Counted from the first letter of the stretch, positions 50,790 through 59,603 are shown. The stretch is DNA of 64,000 nucleotides from Acetomicrobium hydrogeniformans ATCC BAA-1850 (GCF_000160455.2 NZ_ACJX03000001.1:1-64000), one strand, 5' to 3'. Program-made: numbers and translations. The notes: generated from the letters alone by a model not told the origin.

Positions 50790-50832
50790 TTGTTTAACTC
50801 CTTTTTAAATTATGATCGCCGAGCAACCTTCG

Positions 50833-50862
50833 TGCTGGTGTCTTGGTCTACGTCGATAGTGT
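50833..50862 (-). repeat. Short Rpn-derived fragment
   Basis: TGGTGTCTTGGTCTACGTCG matches an internal segment of the Rpn gene near 14137. Only about 30 bp persist. Confidence 0.5.
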
Positions 50863-50964
50863 AAAACAGGCATGAGATCCGACGGAGCCTTATTGTATCA
50901 GCACCTTCAAACTTGAATATCGGTACTCTAAAGAACTTATTTTTTGCATTTCAAAAAATTAGCT

Positions 50965-50992
50965 TAAAATTCAAGATTCAAGATCTGACCCC
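50965..50992 (-). repeat. REP-like repeat, family 1
   Basis: AAAATTCAAGATTCAAGATC then TGACCCC, the TTCAAGAT variant. It supplies GVRS and TGA to the gene at 50978. Confidence 0.85.
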
Positions 50993-52348
50993 AGGTAGTT
51001 TGATTCCCTTATCTTCATCTCTTACGCCAGCCGATTTATCCTTACAGAAGAGGATCTTTAGTGTGTTAATCATTATGCGGATATCTAAAAGCAAGGAGTA
51101 GTTTCTAATGTAAAGGAGGTCATACTTTGCTTTATTATCCGGTTTAGTTGTGTACCTGCCAAGGATCTGGGCAAGGCCGGTTATTCCTGCCTTCACGAGG
51201 ACTCTGTACTTGAACTCCTCAATCTCCTCGTTGAATTGCTCGACAAAATGAGGCCTTTCGGGCCTGGGTCCCACTATGCTCATTTCTCCCTTCAATACGT
51301 TTATAAGCTGTGGAAGCTCGTCAAGCCTTGTGGCCCTCAAAAACCTGCCAACTTTTAATATCCTAGGATCGTTCTCCATGGCAAGCACGGGGCCGGTGTA
51401 TTTTTCCGCATCAACTACCATGGTCCGGAACTTATAAATCTCAAATATCCTGTTGTTTTCAGTGATCCTTTTCTGCCTGTAGAATACGGGGCCTCTGTCT
51501 TCAAGCTTTATCATCAAGGCAATGATTAAAAAAAGCGGAGAGGTTAAAATCAATCCTATGGCAGACAAAACCACGTCCATAACCCTTTTCATCACTCTTT
51601 GCTCAAATGAAAGACCCAGCGGTTCTACCTTGAGAAGCAAAACGTCGCCATGGTTTTTCGTTTTCGAGTTCATCATTGCTATCTCTAAAAGTCCAGGCAC
51701 TATATATATTACCTTATCCTTCACGGAACAATATTTAATCAAGTCGAGCTTGTCGTTGTAAGGGATATTGGAATCTACATAAACTTTATCAACATAATCT
51801 ATTAAATAATATGTGTTATTATTCACTGAGCCGAGGGCATATTCTATGTGATTTTCTCCAGTGTCTCTAGTGAAACTATCAGCAAGTAAGTTAGAGTTTT
51901 CACCGGGGGCAATAATCAATATTTTTTGTTGTTTTTTAGTGCGTTTTATAATGCTCAGGATTAAAATCTTTGTAATTAAAATGAACACACATTGTGTTAT
52001 AAAACCGATTATGAAAATGCTCCTGGGAAAGCTGAAGCCTCTGCTTAAAAACATGATTGCCAAGGTAAGAGTATCTATCAAAAATAATGAAGCCACGATT
52101 ATGATTACGTTCTCATACAATGATTTTTTAGCAGTTGATGTAATGTTAAAAATGTAAAATATGACTGCCGACGTCAGCACTATGTAAGGAATGTTTTGGT
52201 AAAAGGGGATTAAGTTAATTAAAGGCGGATGGCTTCCGAACCTAATAAAATAAGATAAATATAACCCTCCTACTGCTATGAGAACGTAGAGGATGAATTC
52301 AAATATCTTGAGAAAACTCCCATCACTTTTCGGCCTCGAAATACGCAT
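50978..52348 (-). CDS. Polyprenyl glycosylphosphotransferase, WbaP/EpsE-like
   Basis: 456-residue membrane enzyme. Five N-terminal transmembrane helices (about 12-140), a Rossmann-like cytosolic domain (KILIIAPGENSNLLADSF), then a C-terminal PF02397 phosphoglycosyl transferase domain with [29 protein letters not shown]. Transfers hexose-1-phosphate to undecaprenyl phosphate to initiate a glycan, making two such initiators in the window (with PglC). The last four residues GVRS and TGA come from a family 1 repeat. Confidence 0.9.
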   Translation of the reverse strand: MRISRPKSDGSFLKIFEFILYVLIAVGGLYLSYFIRFGSHPPLINLIPFYQNIPYIVLTSAVIFYIFNITSTAKKSLYENVIIIVASLFLIDTLTLAIMFLSRGFSFPRSIFIIGFITQCVFILITKILILSIIKRTKKQQKILIIAPGENSNLLADSFTRDTGENHIEYALGSVNNNTYYLIDYVDKVYVDSNIPYNDKLDLIKYCSVKDKVIYIVPGLLEIAMMNSKTKNHGDVLLLKVEPLGLSFEQRVMKRVMDVVLSAIGLILTSPLFLIIALMIKLEDRGPVFYRQKRITENNRIFEIYKFRTMVVDAEKYTGPVLAMENDPRILKVGRFLRATRLDELPQLINVLKGEMSIVGPRPERPHFVEQFNEEIEEFKYRVLVKAGITGLAQILGRYTTKPDNKAKYDLLYIRNYSLLLDIRIMINTLKILFCKDKSAGVRDEDKGIKLPGVRS

Positions 52349-52660
52349 TTGACTTCCTCCCGCTTAAAAAGCGAAGGTGCCATTCTTAACCCCACAGAAT
52401 GCACCAACAAGGAACACAATTTACAATTGCAATTATAGCATTTACCCATATATACCATATATAATCGAGATTATATATCACACAGAAAGTCTTGTTTCAA
52501 CCTTTGCATGACTCGTTTAACTTGTCTCTGCAAACTATTGCCCATAAATCTCGTGACAAATCTACCTACTGCCTACAGTGATGCTACCTTGCTTTTCAGT
52601 TGTCTTTTTGGCACAATCCCTTTTCTTACATATTATCTGATGCTGCTATAGACCACCTCA
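52349..52660. other. A-T rich intergenic stretch
   Basis: Leader of the glycosylphosphotransferase gene; contains TATAAT-like runs near 52430-52480 on the minus strand but no clear -35. Nothing else seen. Confidence 0.4.
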
Positions 52661-53905
52661 TCACGCATCATCTTGAACGCTACCTTTGCCCCTTTCCGGC
52701 AGTGCTGCAGCGATGCCACACAAGGCCCAGAAAAGAAAGCCGATCTTTTGTCTGGCGGCAAATATACTCCCTGCCATGCTATAAATCATGATAGCTATGA
52801 TTGTGGTAAGGACTGCCGCGTAAAGATACTTATTTTCGCCTTTGCAGCCTTTAAGTTTTCTCCAGGCAAGCCATGCACAGCGAAGCATCAAGCCCATGAC
52901 GACGATAAGAAGCGGAAAACCTCCATAAGTCAGCAGCTGAAGGTACATGTTATGGGGCTCAAGGGGAATGGCTGATCCCGATATCGGTTTTAATTCATTC
53001 ATCAAATATAATGTCTGGTATCTGATCCACCCCCACCCCGTGAAGGGTTTTTCAGAGATCAGATGCACAGTTTGCTCCCATATGTCCCAGCGTCTATTTG
53101 TAAATTCAGATAAATCCCCCGAGAAAGAAAGTAATTGAGATATCTCTCGTTTAAAGCGGCCTAAATAATCCGGCTGATTGAAGGCAAACAGCCCCGCCAG
53201 GAGAACCGTAATTAAAAGGGGAATCAATAACCCCTTAAATAAACCGTATTTCCCTGGGCGGGCTATTATCAAGAAAAGCAAGATCTCTATCCCGCCTACC
53301 AGCCAGGGACCGGAGCTGAAACTTAGAAAGAGCACTGTTAAATTAAGGACAACCGTCAAAAAAGAAATGACGTTTAGCAGCCTGCTGTCGTATCTTCGAA
53401 CTGCAAAGTTAAGTGACATAGGAAGAGCCACTATGGCATACAAACCAACGGTATTTATATTTGAAATAACGGTGATATCAAACACCTTGCCAGCCTGCAA
53501 AATATATGCTGCAAATATCAGGACGCTTGAAGCCCACCACACCTTTTGAAAACGCCCTGTACCTTCTTTAGCCACGACGGACGCCGTCAACCATAAGCCA
53601 AAGACGGCCTCCAAAGGGTTTGATACCCCCTTGCCAAAATGGTACCATCCGTAAAAGTTAAGCAGCGTGGTAAAAACAGACCATATTATCATTATATATA
53701 TAATGATTTTAACCGCAGGGTCCAAAACAGGCCTTCGTAGCTCCGAGCTTTGAAGGATAAACAGACCGACTATCCCGATGATGCATAAAAGCCAACCAAA
53801 ATACCTGGGAATGGGACCCCAAGGATCGAAAAAGAGGGAAAAGTAAAACCCAAAAGCAATTAAAGACATTGGCCACGAGGCGGTTTTAGCAAGGGATTCA
53901 TTCAT
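52661..53905 (-). CDS. O-antigen ligase/polymerase (Wzy_C family)
   Basis: 414-residue inner-membrane protein with about 10-12 helices and a periplasmic loop carrying the Wzy_C signature: FTNRRWDIWEQTVHLISEKP, FTGWGWIRY, PHNMYLQLLTYGG with its conserved His. Such proteins join O-antigen to lipid A-core, transfer glycans to proteins, or polymerise. Which of these applies cannot be told. ATG 53905 chosen because GGAGG is 8 bp upstream. Confidence 0.85.
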   Translation of the reverse strand: MNESLAKTASWPMSLIAFGFYFSLFFDPWGPIPRYFGWLLCIIGIVGLFILQSSELRRPVLDPAVKIIIYIMIIWSVFTTLLNFYGWYHFGKGVSNPLEAVFGLWLTASVVAKEGTGRFQKVWWASSVLIFAAYILQAGKVFDITVISNINTVGLYAIVALPMSLNFAVRRYDSRLLNVISFLTVVLNLTVLFLSFSSGPWLVGGIEILLFLIIARPGKYGLFKGLLIPLLITVLLAGLFAFNQPDYLGRFKREISQLLSFSGDLSEFTNRRWDIWEQTVHLISEKPFTGWGWIRYQTLYLMNELKPISGSAIPLEPHNMYLQLLTYGGFPLLIVVMGLMLRCAWLAWRKLKGCKGENKYLYAAVLTTIIAIMIYSMAGSIFAARQKIGFLFWALCGIAAALPERGKGSVQDDA

Positions 53906-54097
53906 CGTTTCATCCTCCATTATGTCAGATAATTAGTATCACTTAAGCACATAAAGAAACAGGGCATAAAGGGCCAAAATATTTTATCACATATCACAAA
54001 AGAAAAGTCCATAGCGCCTATAGAAAATTTGAGCGACACACCTTTATTTAAACCCTGTATAATAAAACAGTAACCCAAAGATCGGGAGGTTGTTACT

Positions 54098-54898
54098 GTG
54101 AGTGAAGACATAAAAAAGCAGATAAGACATTTTTACGGAGAGATAGCCAAAAACGCAAAAGAGGGAAATTCCTGCTGTTGCAGCGGCTCATGCTGCGGGC
54201 CCATCGCAAACGCACCGCTCATTTACGGCGAAGAGTTTCTTGAGGGTCTGCCCGAGGAAGCCTTGATGGCCTCTCAGGGGTGTGCCAATCCGCTGGTATT
54301 TGCCGATCTAAAGGAAGGCGACGTGGTGCTCGATTTGGGAAGCGGCGGCGGTATCGACGCATTTTTGGCAGCAAAGATCGTCGGAGACAGCGGAAAGGTT
54401 TACGGCCTTGACATGACGGACGACATGCTTGCCCTAGCCGAGGAAAACAGGAAAAAGGCGGGCCTTACGAACGTGGAGTTTATTAAAGGCTACATCGAAG
54501 ATATCCCCCTGCCCGATGAATCCGTCGACGTGGTCATTTCAAACTGCGTCGTGAACCTGTCGGAGGACAAGGAGAAGGTCTTCAGGGAAATTTACAGGGT
54601 CATAAAGAAGGGCGGCCACCTGTCCATAGCAGACATAGTTACTTTAAAGGAGGTGCCCGACCGCGTCAGACAAATTACGGATCTTTGGGTGTCATGCATA
54701 GCCGGCTCCATGCCCGTCGACGAATTGAACAAAACGCTCGCCCACGTCGGCTTTAAGGACATCACGATTTCCCTGGAACACGTGTATACCAAAGACGTGA
54801 TAAAATCCATGCTCGGAGACGAGGCAAAGATCGATTCTGCCGATTTCGACCTGCTCGACGGGGCCTTCGGCAGCGCCGTGATAAAGGCCGTTAAATAA
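54098..54898 (+). CDS. arsM: Arsenite S-adenosylmethionine methyltransferase
   Basis: 266-residue class I methyltransferase. SAM motif VLDLGSGGGIDAFLA (77-91), DMTDDML post-I region, and the arsenic-binding cysteines: Cys26-28 and Cys32-33 in the N-terminal NSCCCSGSCCG, Cys62 (SQGCANP), Cys150 (SNCVVNLS) and Cys200 (WVSCIAG). Methylates As(III) to volatile or less retained species. GTG 54098 with GGGAGG upstream. No ars regulator or pump lies adjacent. An intrinsic terminator follows. Confidence 0.93.
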   Translation: MSEDIKKQIRHFYGEIAKNAKEGNSCCCSGSCCGPIANAPLIYGEEFLEGLPEEALMASQGCANPLVFADLKEGDVVLDLGSGGGIDAFLAAKIVGDSGKVYGLDMTDDMLALAEENRKKAGLTNVEFIKGYIEDIPLPDESVDVVISNCVVNLSEDKEKVFREIYRVIKKGGHLSIADIVTLKEVPDRVRQITDLWVSCIAGSMPVDELNKTLAHVGFKDITISLEHVYTKDVIKSMLGDEAKIDSADFDLLDGAFGSAVIKAVK

Positions 54899-54914
54899 GC
54901 AGGGCTTGACATAA

Positions 54915-54950
54915 GGGGAGATCGGGATGTATCTCCCCCGATTTTTTTTA
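54915..54950 (+). terminator. Intrinsic terminator after arsM
   Basis: GGGGAGAT-CGGGATGT-ATCTCCCC then CGATTTTTTTT. Confidence 0.88.
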
Positions 54951-55063
54951 CCCCAGCGCCACATCCAAGACCATCATTATGGCAACCCCGAGCATAATAG
55001 CCTGCTGGTGACGTTGGTTTCACCGCTGCGCCGTGCTTCGGGGATGACCTACTCGACTGCCAC
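54951..55063 (-). pseudogene. 3' fragment of a ZIP transporter gene
   Basis: CCCCAGCGCCACATCCAA and GGTTTCACCGCTGCGC match the 3' end of the intact ZIP gene at 56598-57416 in the same orientation. A short decayed partial duplicate. Confidence 0.75.
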
Positions 55064-55117
55064 TTGCATGTATAATAAAAACATGGAATTAAAAGATCAA
55101 AAGGGGAGAAAAGCAAA

Positions 55118-55540
55118 TTGAGAAGCATGGTTCGCATCGATGAGAACCTCATAAAAAATGCCGTTTTTACGACATTAGGAAATATGAAAGAAATTGCCGG
55201 AGTTTACCTCTTTGGTTCTGCCCTTGGGTTGTGCCGACCCGACAGCGATATAGATATCGGCCTGGTCATAAAACCGCTTTACGGCAAGCCGGACAAATAT
55301 TATTTAGACATAGCCCTTGCCGTAGAGACAGGCCTTGACCCCATCGATGGGCACCCCTTCCAGGTGGTCCCCTTAAACATAACGGACTGCATCTTCGCCT
55401 TTAACGTCATCAGAAAGGGGCGGTTAATTCACGAGCCGGACCATGAGGTGGTGACCGATTTCATGGAGATGATAAGCCGTCGATACAGTGAAAATTATCC
55501 GCGTTACATCAAATATCTAAAGGAAATAGTGGGTGCATAA
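55118..55540 (+). CDS. MntA-type nucleotidyltransferase
   Basis: 140-residue NTase: GVYLFGSALGLCRPDSDI then DIGLVI (Gly33-Ser34, Asp44, Asp46). The C-terminal half carries a FQVVPLNITDCIFAFNVIRK strand-helix. TTG 55118 is used because GGGGAG is 9 bp upstream; ATG 55127 is an alternative. Its TAA overlaps the ATG of a hepT-type gene that is cut after 16 codons, so the antitoxin survives without its toxin. A decayed second copy lies at 57538. Confidence 0.82.
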   Translation: MRSMVRIDENLIKNAVFTTLGNMKEIAGVYLFGSALGLCRPDSDIDIGLVIKPLYGKPDKYYLDIALAVETGLDPIDGHPFQVVPLNITDCIFAFNVIRKGRLIHEPDHEVVTDFMEMISRRYSENYPRYIKYLKEIVGA

Positions 55541-55590
55541 TGATGACTCTCGATACGGAACGGGTCAGAAGAAAGATAGCCTATTACTAG
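55540..55590 (+). pseudogene. hepT-type gene start, truncated
   Basis: 16 codons, MMTLDTERVRRKIAYY then TAG. The opening LDTERVRRKIAYI-like pattern is that of DUF86/HepT proteins. The frame stops and a family 2 repeat follows 12 bp later. Confidence 0.6.
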
Positions 55591-55601
55591 CAAACCCCTT
55601 G

Positions 55602-55643
55602 GAGTCTACCGCTTATTTAGTGGTTTTTGTAATGGTAGGCCCT
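55602..55643 (-). repeat. Palindromic repeat family 2
   Basis: GAGTCTACCGCTTATTTAGT ... AATGGTAGGCCCTC; the centre is inverted relative to the other copies. Confidence 0.8.
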
Positions 55644-55699
55644 CAATCATATGAGTAATTAAAATATGCATAATTAAAAGAAAGACTTTAATAATACAG

Positions 55700-56503
55700 T
55701 CAAATCATAGTGATATAATCGTAAAGAGCTGGTACCCTATCTTTAAATACTGGAACTTTTGTTCTTGCTTCAAGAACTTTGTCTGGATCAATGTCGACGA
55801 AATATAAACCTTCTTTGCTCCCAGCATCTAACAAAACTTCACCCCACGGATCGACGACCAGTGACCTCCCATCAAAGGTATTTTCCGTCGTGATTCCGCA
55901 CCTATTACATGATATAACGAATACTTGATTTTCTATGGCCCTCGCTTTAAGCAGTATTTCCCAATGCTTGGCCCGTGCAGATGGCCATTCGGCACTTATG
56001 AAAAGGAGTTTCACCCCCTTTAAGGCATAACATCTCATCCATTCGCAGAAGCGCAGGTCGTAGCATATTACACATCCTGCACTTACGCCTTCCCAGTCGA
56101 ATATGCAATCCCTATCTCCCACCGCAAGATATTTGTCTTCTTCCATCAATGGGAACAAATGCACTTTATCATAAAAGGCAATCAACTTGCCTTGCGGATC
56201 TATTACCTGAGCTCTGTTCGTAACGCCTCTTTCTGTTTTGGCCAAGGTGGAACCACCGATGAACCAAACGCCGTATTTCCTTGCTAATTCTCCCAAAAAA
56301 GAGGCGGTCTCGTTTCCTTCAACTGAGGCAAGCATGTTAGCTTTTTCCAAGGCATAACCGGTATCCCAAAGTTCTGGAAGTACGATCGCTGTCGGCAATT
56401 CAGATGGAACCCATGACCTTTCTATCCATTCTTTTACGCGTATGAAGTTTGCTTCTCTATTACCCACTTGAACGTCAAGTTGCAATACTCCTACTCGAAG
56501 CAT
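55700..56503 (-). CDS. Carbon-nitrogen hydrolase (nitrilase superfamily)
   Basis: 267-residue cytosolic amidase with the full catalytic triad: Glu44 (LPELWDTGY), Lys113 (YDKVHLF) and Cys147 (CYDLRF). Closest in style to Nit2/omega-amidase or MtnU-like enzymes that deaminate alpha-keto acid amides; substrate not determinable. ATG 56503 is chosen over one 17 codons upstream because GAGGGGG lies just before it. It is followed, on the same strand, by no linked gene. Confidence 0.88.
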   Translation of the reverse strand: MLRVGVLQLDVQVGNREANFIRVKEWIERSWVPSELPTAIVLPELWDTGYALEKANMLASVEGNETASFLGELARKYGVWFIGGSTLAKTERGVTNRAQVIDPQGKLIAFYDKVHLFPLMEEDKYLAVGDRDCIFDWEGVSAGCVICYDLRFCEWMRCYALKGVKLLFISAEWPSARAKHWEILLKARAIENQVFVISCNRCGITTENTFDGRSLVVDPWGEVLLDAGSKEGLYFVDIDPDKVLEARTKVPVFKDRVPALYDYITMI

Positions 56504-56597
56504 AGTTTCCCCCTCGCTTTTATCTGGCAAAATTTGGACTTCGTAATTCTTCACTTAACCTATAGCATTTACCGTAAATAAAACTTTATTTTAACGT

Positions 56598-57416
56598 CTA
56601 TCCCAGCGCCACATCCAAAATCATCATCACGGTAAACCCGAGCATCGCGGCCATAGTGGTGATGTTGGTTTCACCGCTACGCTGTGCTTCGGGGATGACC
56701 TCTTCGACCACCACGAATATCATCGCTCCTGCTGCAAAGGCAAGCGCGTAGGGAAGTATGGGCTGGGCGATCATGACGGCCCAGGCGCCTATGACGCCTG
56801 CGATGGGTTCGACCATCGCCGACATTTGACCCATCATAAAGCATTTTCTGGGGGAAACGCCCTCGCGGCGCAAGGGCATGGATACGGCAAATCCTTCAGG
56901 GAAATTCTGAAGGCCGATGCCCAACGCCAAAGATACGGCTCCGGCCAGCGATGCCGTGGGCAGCCCGTACGCGAGCGCGCCAAAGGCGACGCCAACGGCG
57001 AGGCCTTCGGGGATGTTATGTAGCGTTATGGCTAGCACTAGTAAGGTGCTGCGCCGCCACGATGTTGGGATTCCCTCGGCATCGGTCCTTTCCAACCCTA
57101 TGTGAAGGTGGGGAAGGACCATGTCGATGGCCCTCATGAAGACTCCGCCGGCCAAAAACCCCACGGCAGGCGGAATCCACGAGGGAATGGGCTTTCCTTC
57201 GGACATCTCGATGGCGGGCGCAAGCAGAGACCAGTAGCTTGCCGCTATCATGACGCCCCCGGCAAAGGCAAGCATGCTGTCAAGCAGCTTTTTGCTCACC
57301 TCTTTGGTCAAAAAGACCGCCGAAGCACCAAGGGCCGTAACACCCCAGGTAAAAAGCGTCGCCAATAACGCCTGCACAATAGGGTTTAAGTTGATAAAAG
57401 CCTGAGCCAGGTTCAC
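56598..57416 (-). CDS. ZIP-family metal transporter (GufA type)
   Basis: 272-residue inner-membrane protein with eight predicted helices. Metal-site motifs: [11 protein letters not shown] in helix 4, [11 protein letters not shown] in helix 5 and VVEEVIPE near the end. Likely imports Zn(II) or related divalent metals, the opposite direction to CadA. GTG 57416 with GGAGG 6 bp upstream. A 3' fragment of a second copy is at 54951. Confidence 0.92.
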   Translation of the reverse strand: MNLAQAFINLNPIVQALLATLFTWGVTALGASAVFLTKEVSKKLLDSMLAFAGGVMIAASYWSLLAPAIEMSEGKPIPSWIPPAVGFLAGGVFMRAIDMVLPHLHIGLERTDAEGIPTSWRRSTLLVLAITLHNIPEGLAVGVAFGALAYGLPTASLAGAVSLALGIGLQNFPEGFAVSMPLRREGVSPRKCFMMGQMSAMVEPIAGVIGAWAVMIAQPILPYALAFAAGAMIFVVVEEVIPEAQRSGETNITTMAAMLGFTVMMILDVALG

Positions 57417-57537
57417 AGGTATCCTCCCCCATTCTCGAAGAGTCTGTTTCGTTTGACGTTACAAATATACCATGGCCAGCCAATTTAAAAAAGGTTTAGT
57501 TAAAGCAGAACGCGGACAGCATTTGTTTAATGTGTTT

Positions 57538-57728
57538 AAGGGGGCCATCCTTTTCAAATTGTTCCGTTGAACATAACAAACTGTATTTTCCCCTTCAACG
57601 TGATAAAACACAGGCGTTTGATCTAAGAACGAGACCATGGAATAATGACCAATTTCATAGAGGTCACAAGCCGTCGATAGGGGGAAATTATCCGCAGTGC
57701 ATCGAATGCCTGAAGGAAATATTGTGAA
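57538..57728 (+). pseudogene. Decayed MntA-type nucleotidyltransferase fragment
   Basis: Parallels 55360-55535 base for base with gaps (AACATAAC.GACTGTATTTT, CAACGTGAT, AAGCCGTCGATA, TGAAGGAAATA). No open frame. Partial duplicate of the gene at 55118. Confidence 0.7.
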
Positions 57729-57742
57729 AACAATAAACAATA

Positions 57743-57776
57743 ATGTTAACATCCATGTTAACAAGCATGTTATAAT
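57743..57776 (+). promoter_or_regulatory. Promoter/operator of the phd-PIN module
   Basis: Repeated ATGTTAAC dyads at 57743-57752 and 57755-57764, then CATGT and -10 TATAAT (57771-57776). The dyads cover the -35 region. Confidence 0.6.
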
Positions 57777-57822
57777 ATAGGCTGAAGATTACCTTATTTG
57801 GCAGTCGACGGAGGTGCTAATA

Positions 57823-58098
57823 ATGGAAAAAGTAATAGGCGTAAACGAATTAAGGCCAAAGTTGGGCAAATATTTGGATGAGGCAGAAAAGGGCGAAACC
57901 TTCGTCATTTCATCAAGGTCAAAGTTAAAGGGTGTTTTGCTCAGTTATTCAAAATACAGGGAATTAAAAGAACTGACCGAAAAAGCAAGGCGGCTTGAAG
58001 TTTCCCTATTGGTCAACAAATTCAGAGACAGAGCCTCAAAGGCCGGACTGACCGAGGCAGATGTAGAGGAAGAGATCGAAAAAACAAGGAATTCGTGA
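57823..58098 (+). CDS. Phd/YefM-type antitoxin
   Basis: 91-residue antitoxin: KVIGVNELRPKLGKYLDEAE then KGETFVISSRSKLKGVLLSY, and a helical C-terminal toxin-binding tail (LTEADVEEEIEKTRNS). ATG 57823 chosen (GGAGGTG upstream). TGA overlaps the toxin ATG. Probably binds the GTTAAC dyads at its promoter. Confidence 0.87.
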   Translation: MEKVIGVNELRPKLGKYLDEAEKGETFVISSRSKLKGVLLSYSKYRELKELTEKARRLEVSLLVNKFRDRASKAGLTEADVEEEIEKTRNS

Positions 58099-58544
58099 TG
58101 CGCATTGTAGTAGATACGAATGTGCTACTTTCAGGTTTCATAAGCAGGGAAAGTTATCCGGCCAATGTAATCGACAGTTGGATTGCCAAGAACTTTGAGC
58201 CTACAGTGAGCAGTGAGATCATTCAAGAATACTGCGAGGTCATGGTGAGAGATAAATTTTCGGCCCTGGGCACTACAGAAGAAAGGCTAAATCTAATTCA
58301 CATGATGCTATCCTTTGAGCATGTAGTATTGGTAGACCCGAAAGAAAAAATCTGCTTGATCGAAGACGATCCTAAAGATAATATCTTCATAGAATGTGCC
58401 TTAGCCGGCGAATGCAAGTTCATCGTTTCTGGAGACCATCATCTGTTGAAATTGAAGGAATACAAAGATATTAAGATCGTAACAGCAAAAGAATTAATAA
58501 CCACTTTGCAACTTCGGGTCTACCATTATAAAACCACTAAATGA
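58098..58544 (+). CDS. PIN-domain toxin with repeat-derived C-terminus
   Basis: 148-residue PIN RNase: Asp6 (VVDTNVLLSGF), Glu near 42-46 (SSEIIQEYCEV), Asp near 93-96 (EDDPKDNIFIECAL) and FIVSGDHHLL with the last acidic residue. The domain is complete. The last nine residues RVYHYKTTK and the TGA lie in a family 2 repeat, so the native tail was replaced. The start overlaps the antitoxin stop (TGATG). Confidence 0.87.
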   Translation: MRIVVDTNVLLSGFISRESYPANVIDSWIAKNFEPTVSSEIIQEYCEVMVRDKFSALGTTEERLNLIHMMLSFEHVVLVDPKEKICLIEDDPKDNIFIECALAGECKFIVSGDHHLLKLKEYKDIKIVTAKELITTLQLRVYHYKTTK

Positions 58545-58555
58545 ACGGTAGGCCC
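58516..58555 (+). repeat. Palindromic repeat family 2
   Basis: GGGTCTACC ... GGTAGGCCC, nearly identical to the copy at 49839. It supplies the PIN toxin stop in another frame. Confidence 0.85.
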
Positions 58556-58595
58556 TCACGGGCACGCCTGCACCACAGGACTTAAGCAGACCTGG

Positions 58596-58638
58596 CATGA
58601 CATCGCATTGTCATGATTGTTAATATAATTGCTATAAT
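58596..58638 (+). promoter_or_regulatory. Operator and -10 of the MntA/HEPN module
   Basis: Inverted repeat CATGACA-TCGCAT-TGTCATG (58596-58615) and TATAAT (58633-58638; another at 58624-58629) before the gene at 58674. Confidence 0.6.
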
Positions 58639-58673
58639 GTCTTTAAAGAAAGAAGCTTAAGGGAGACATCAAA

Positions 58674-59036
58674 ATGGATACAGATGCATTTACTGCAGGT
58701 TGGACTGAGAGGCTCGAGATCGAAAGAAAAAGCAGATGCAAACGAATGCGTGAAGCCTATATTGTTGCGCGCAAATGTGCGCACATACTTTACGACAAAT
58801 ACAGGGTCCGCAGAGTCTATCTGATCGGCTCTCTTGCCAATCCTGAGGATTTTCACGAAAGATCCGATATTGACCTCGCAGTCGAAGAGCTTCCGTCGCA
58901 CCTCTATTTTAAGGCTCTTGCCGAACTTTGGCGTGAACTGCCCGCCGGCTTGGAGTTGGATTTGATTCCTCTAGAAGATGTCGACCCTGTTTTTTTGAGT
59001 CGAATATTAAAAGAAGGGGTAATTATTGATGACTAG
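58674..59036 (+). CDS. MntA-type nucleotidyltransferase antitoxin
   Basis: 120-residue NTase: RRVYLIGSLANPEDFHERSD then IDLAV (Gly52-Ser53, Asp65, Asp67) with the third Asp96 in LELDLIPLED. It overlaps the following HEPN gene by 8 bp. Expected to AMPylate and silence its HEPN partner. Intact pair. Confidence 0.87.
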   Translation: MDTDAFTAGWTERLEIERKSRCKRMREAYIVARKCAHILYDKYRVRRVYLIGSLANPEDFHERSDIDLAVEELPSHLYFKALAELWRELPAGLELDLIPLEDVDPVFLSRILKEGVIIDD

Positions 59037-59496
59037 ATTTGCTGCGCTAAAAGCGGATATCGACCATGAATTACGCAACCTCAAAAGATTAGCCAAAGAA
59101 TTAGACGACATACTTACAGCAACAAAAGAGGGGTCAATCGCAAGAACGCGTGCGGTCGGCAGCTTGCTTCATGACTTCTATACTGGAGTCGAAAAAATCT
59201 TTAGCCAAATTGCAATAAAGATAGACCAAGACTTACCTGCAGGCGAAGGTTGGCATATTCAACTGCTCAAAAGGATGACAATTCCAATAGAAGGGATCCG
59301 ACCTCGAGTAATTGACGAAAAATTAGAAAATGATCTCGAAGAATACCTTCGTTTTCGCCATCTTTTTCGGAATATATACGGTTTTGAGCTAAAATGGGAT
59401 AAATGCCAGCCTTTAGTTGAAAGATTGGATGATATTATTTGCGAATTGGAAGAACAGGTAGCTAAATTTGAATCTTTTTTGGATTCAATTACATAA
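59029..59496 (+). CDS. HepT-like HEPN RNase toxin
   Basis: 155-residue all-alpha HEPN protein of the subfamily with a EYLRFRHLFRNIYGFEL motif (residues 105-121; Arg110, Arg114, Tyr117), distinct from the classic R-x4-H-x-Y form. The preceding helix (GSLLHDFYTGVEKIFSQIA) is characteristic of this group. ATG 59029 with AAGGGG upstream. Probable toxin of the MntA partner; its catalytic residues are less certain than in DUF86 HepT. Confidence 0.78.
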   Translation: MTRFAALKADIDHELRNLKRLAKELDDILTATKEGSIARTRAVGSLLHDFYTGVEKIFSQIAIKIDQDLPAGEGWHIQLLKRMTIPIEGIRPRVIDEKLENDLEEYLRFRHLFRNIYGFELKWDKCQPLVERLDDIICELEEQVAKFESFLDSIT

Positions 59497-59576
59497 AGCC
59501 CCCCTTTAAAGTAGCCCCCACAGGGCTAGGATTCAAATATTGTCTGTTCGGATATATCTGCCTGGAGTGTGTCCTT

Positions 59577-59603
59577 GGGGTCAGGTCTTTAATCTTGAAA
59601 ATA
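59577..59603 (+). repeat. REP-like repeat, right flank of the RAYT region
   Basis: GGGGTCAGGTCTTTAATC then TTGAAAAT, downstream of the transposase gene. Confidence 0.85.
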
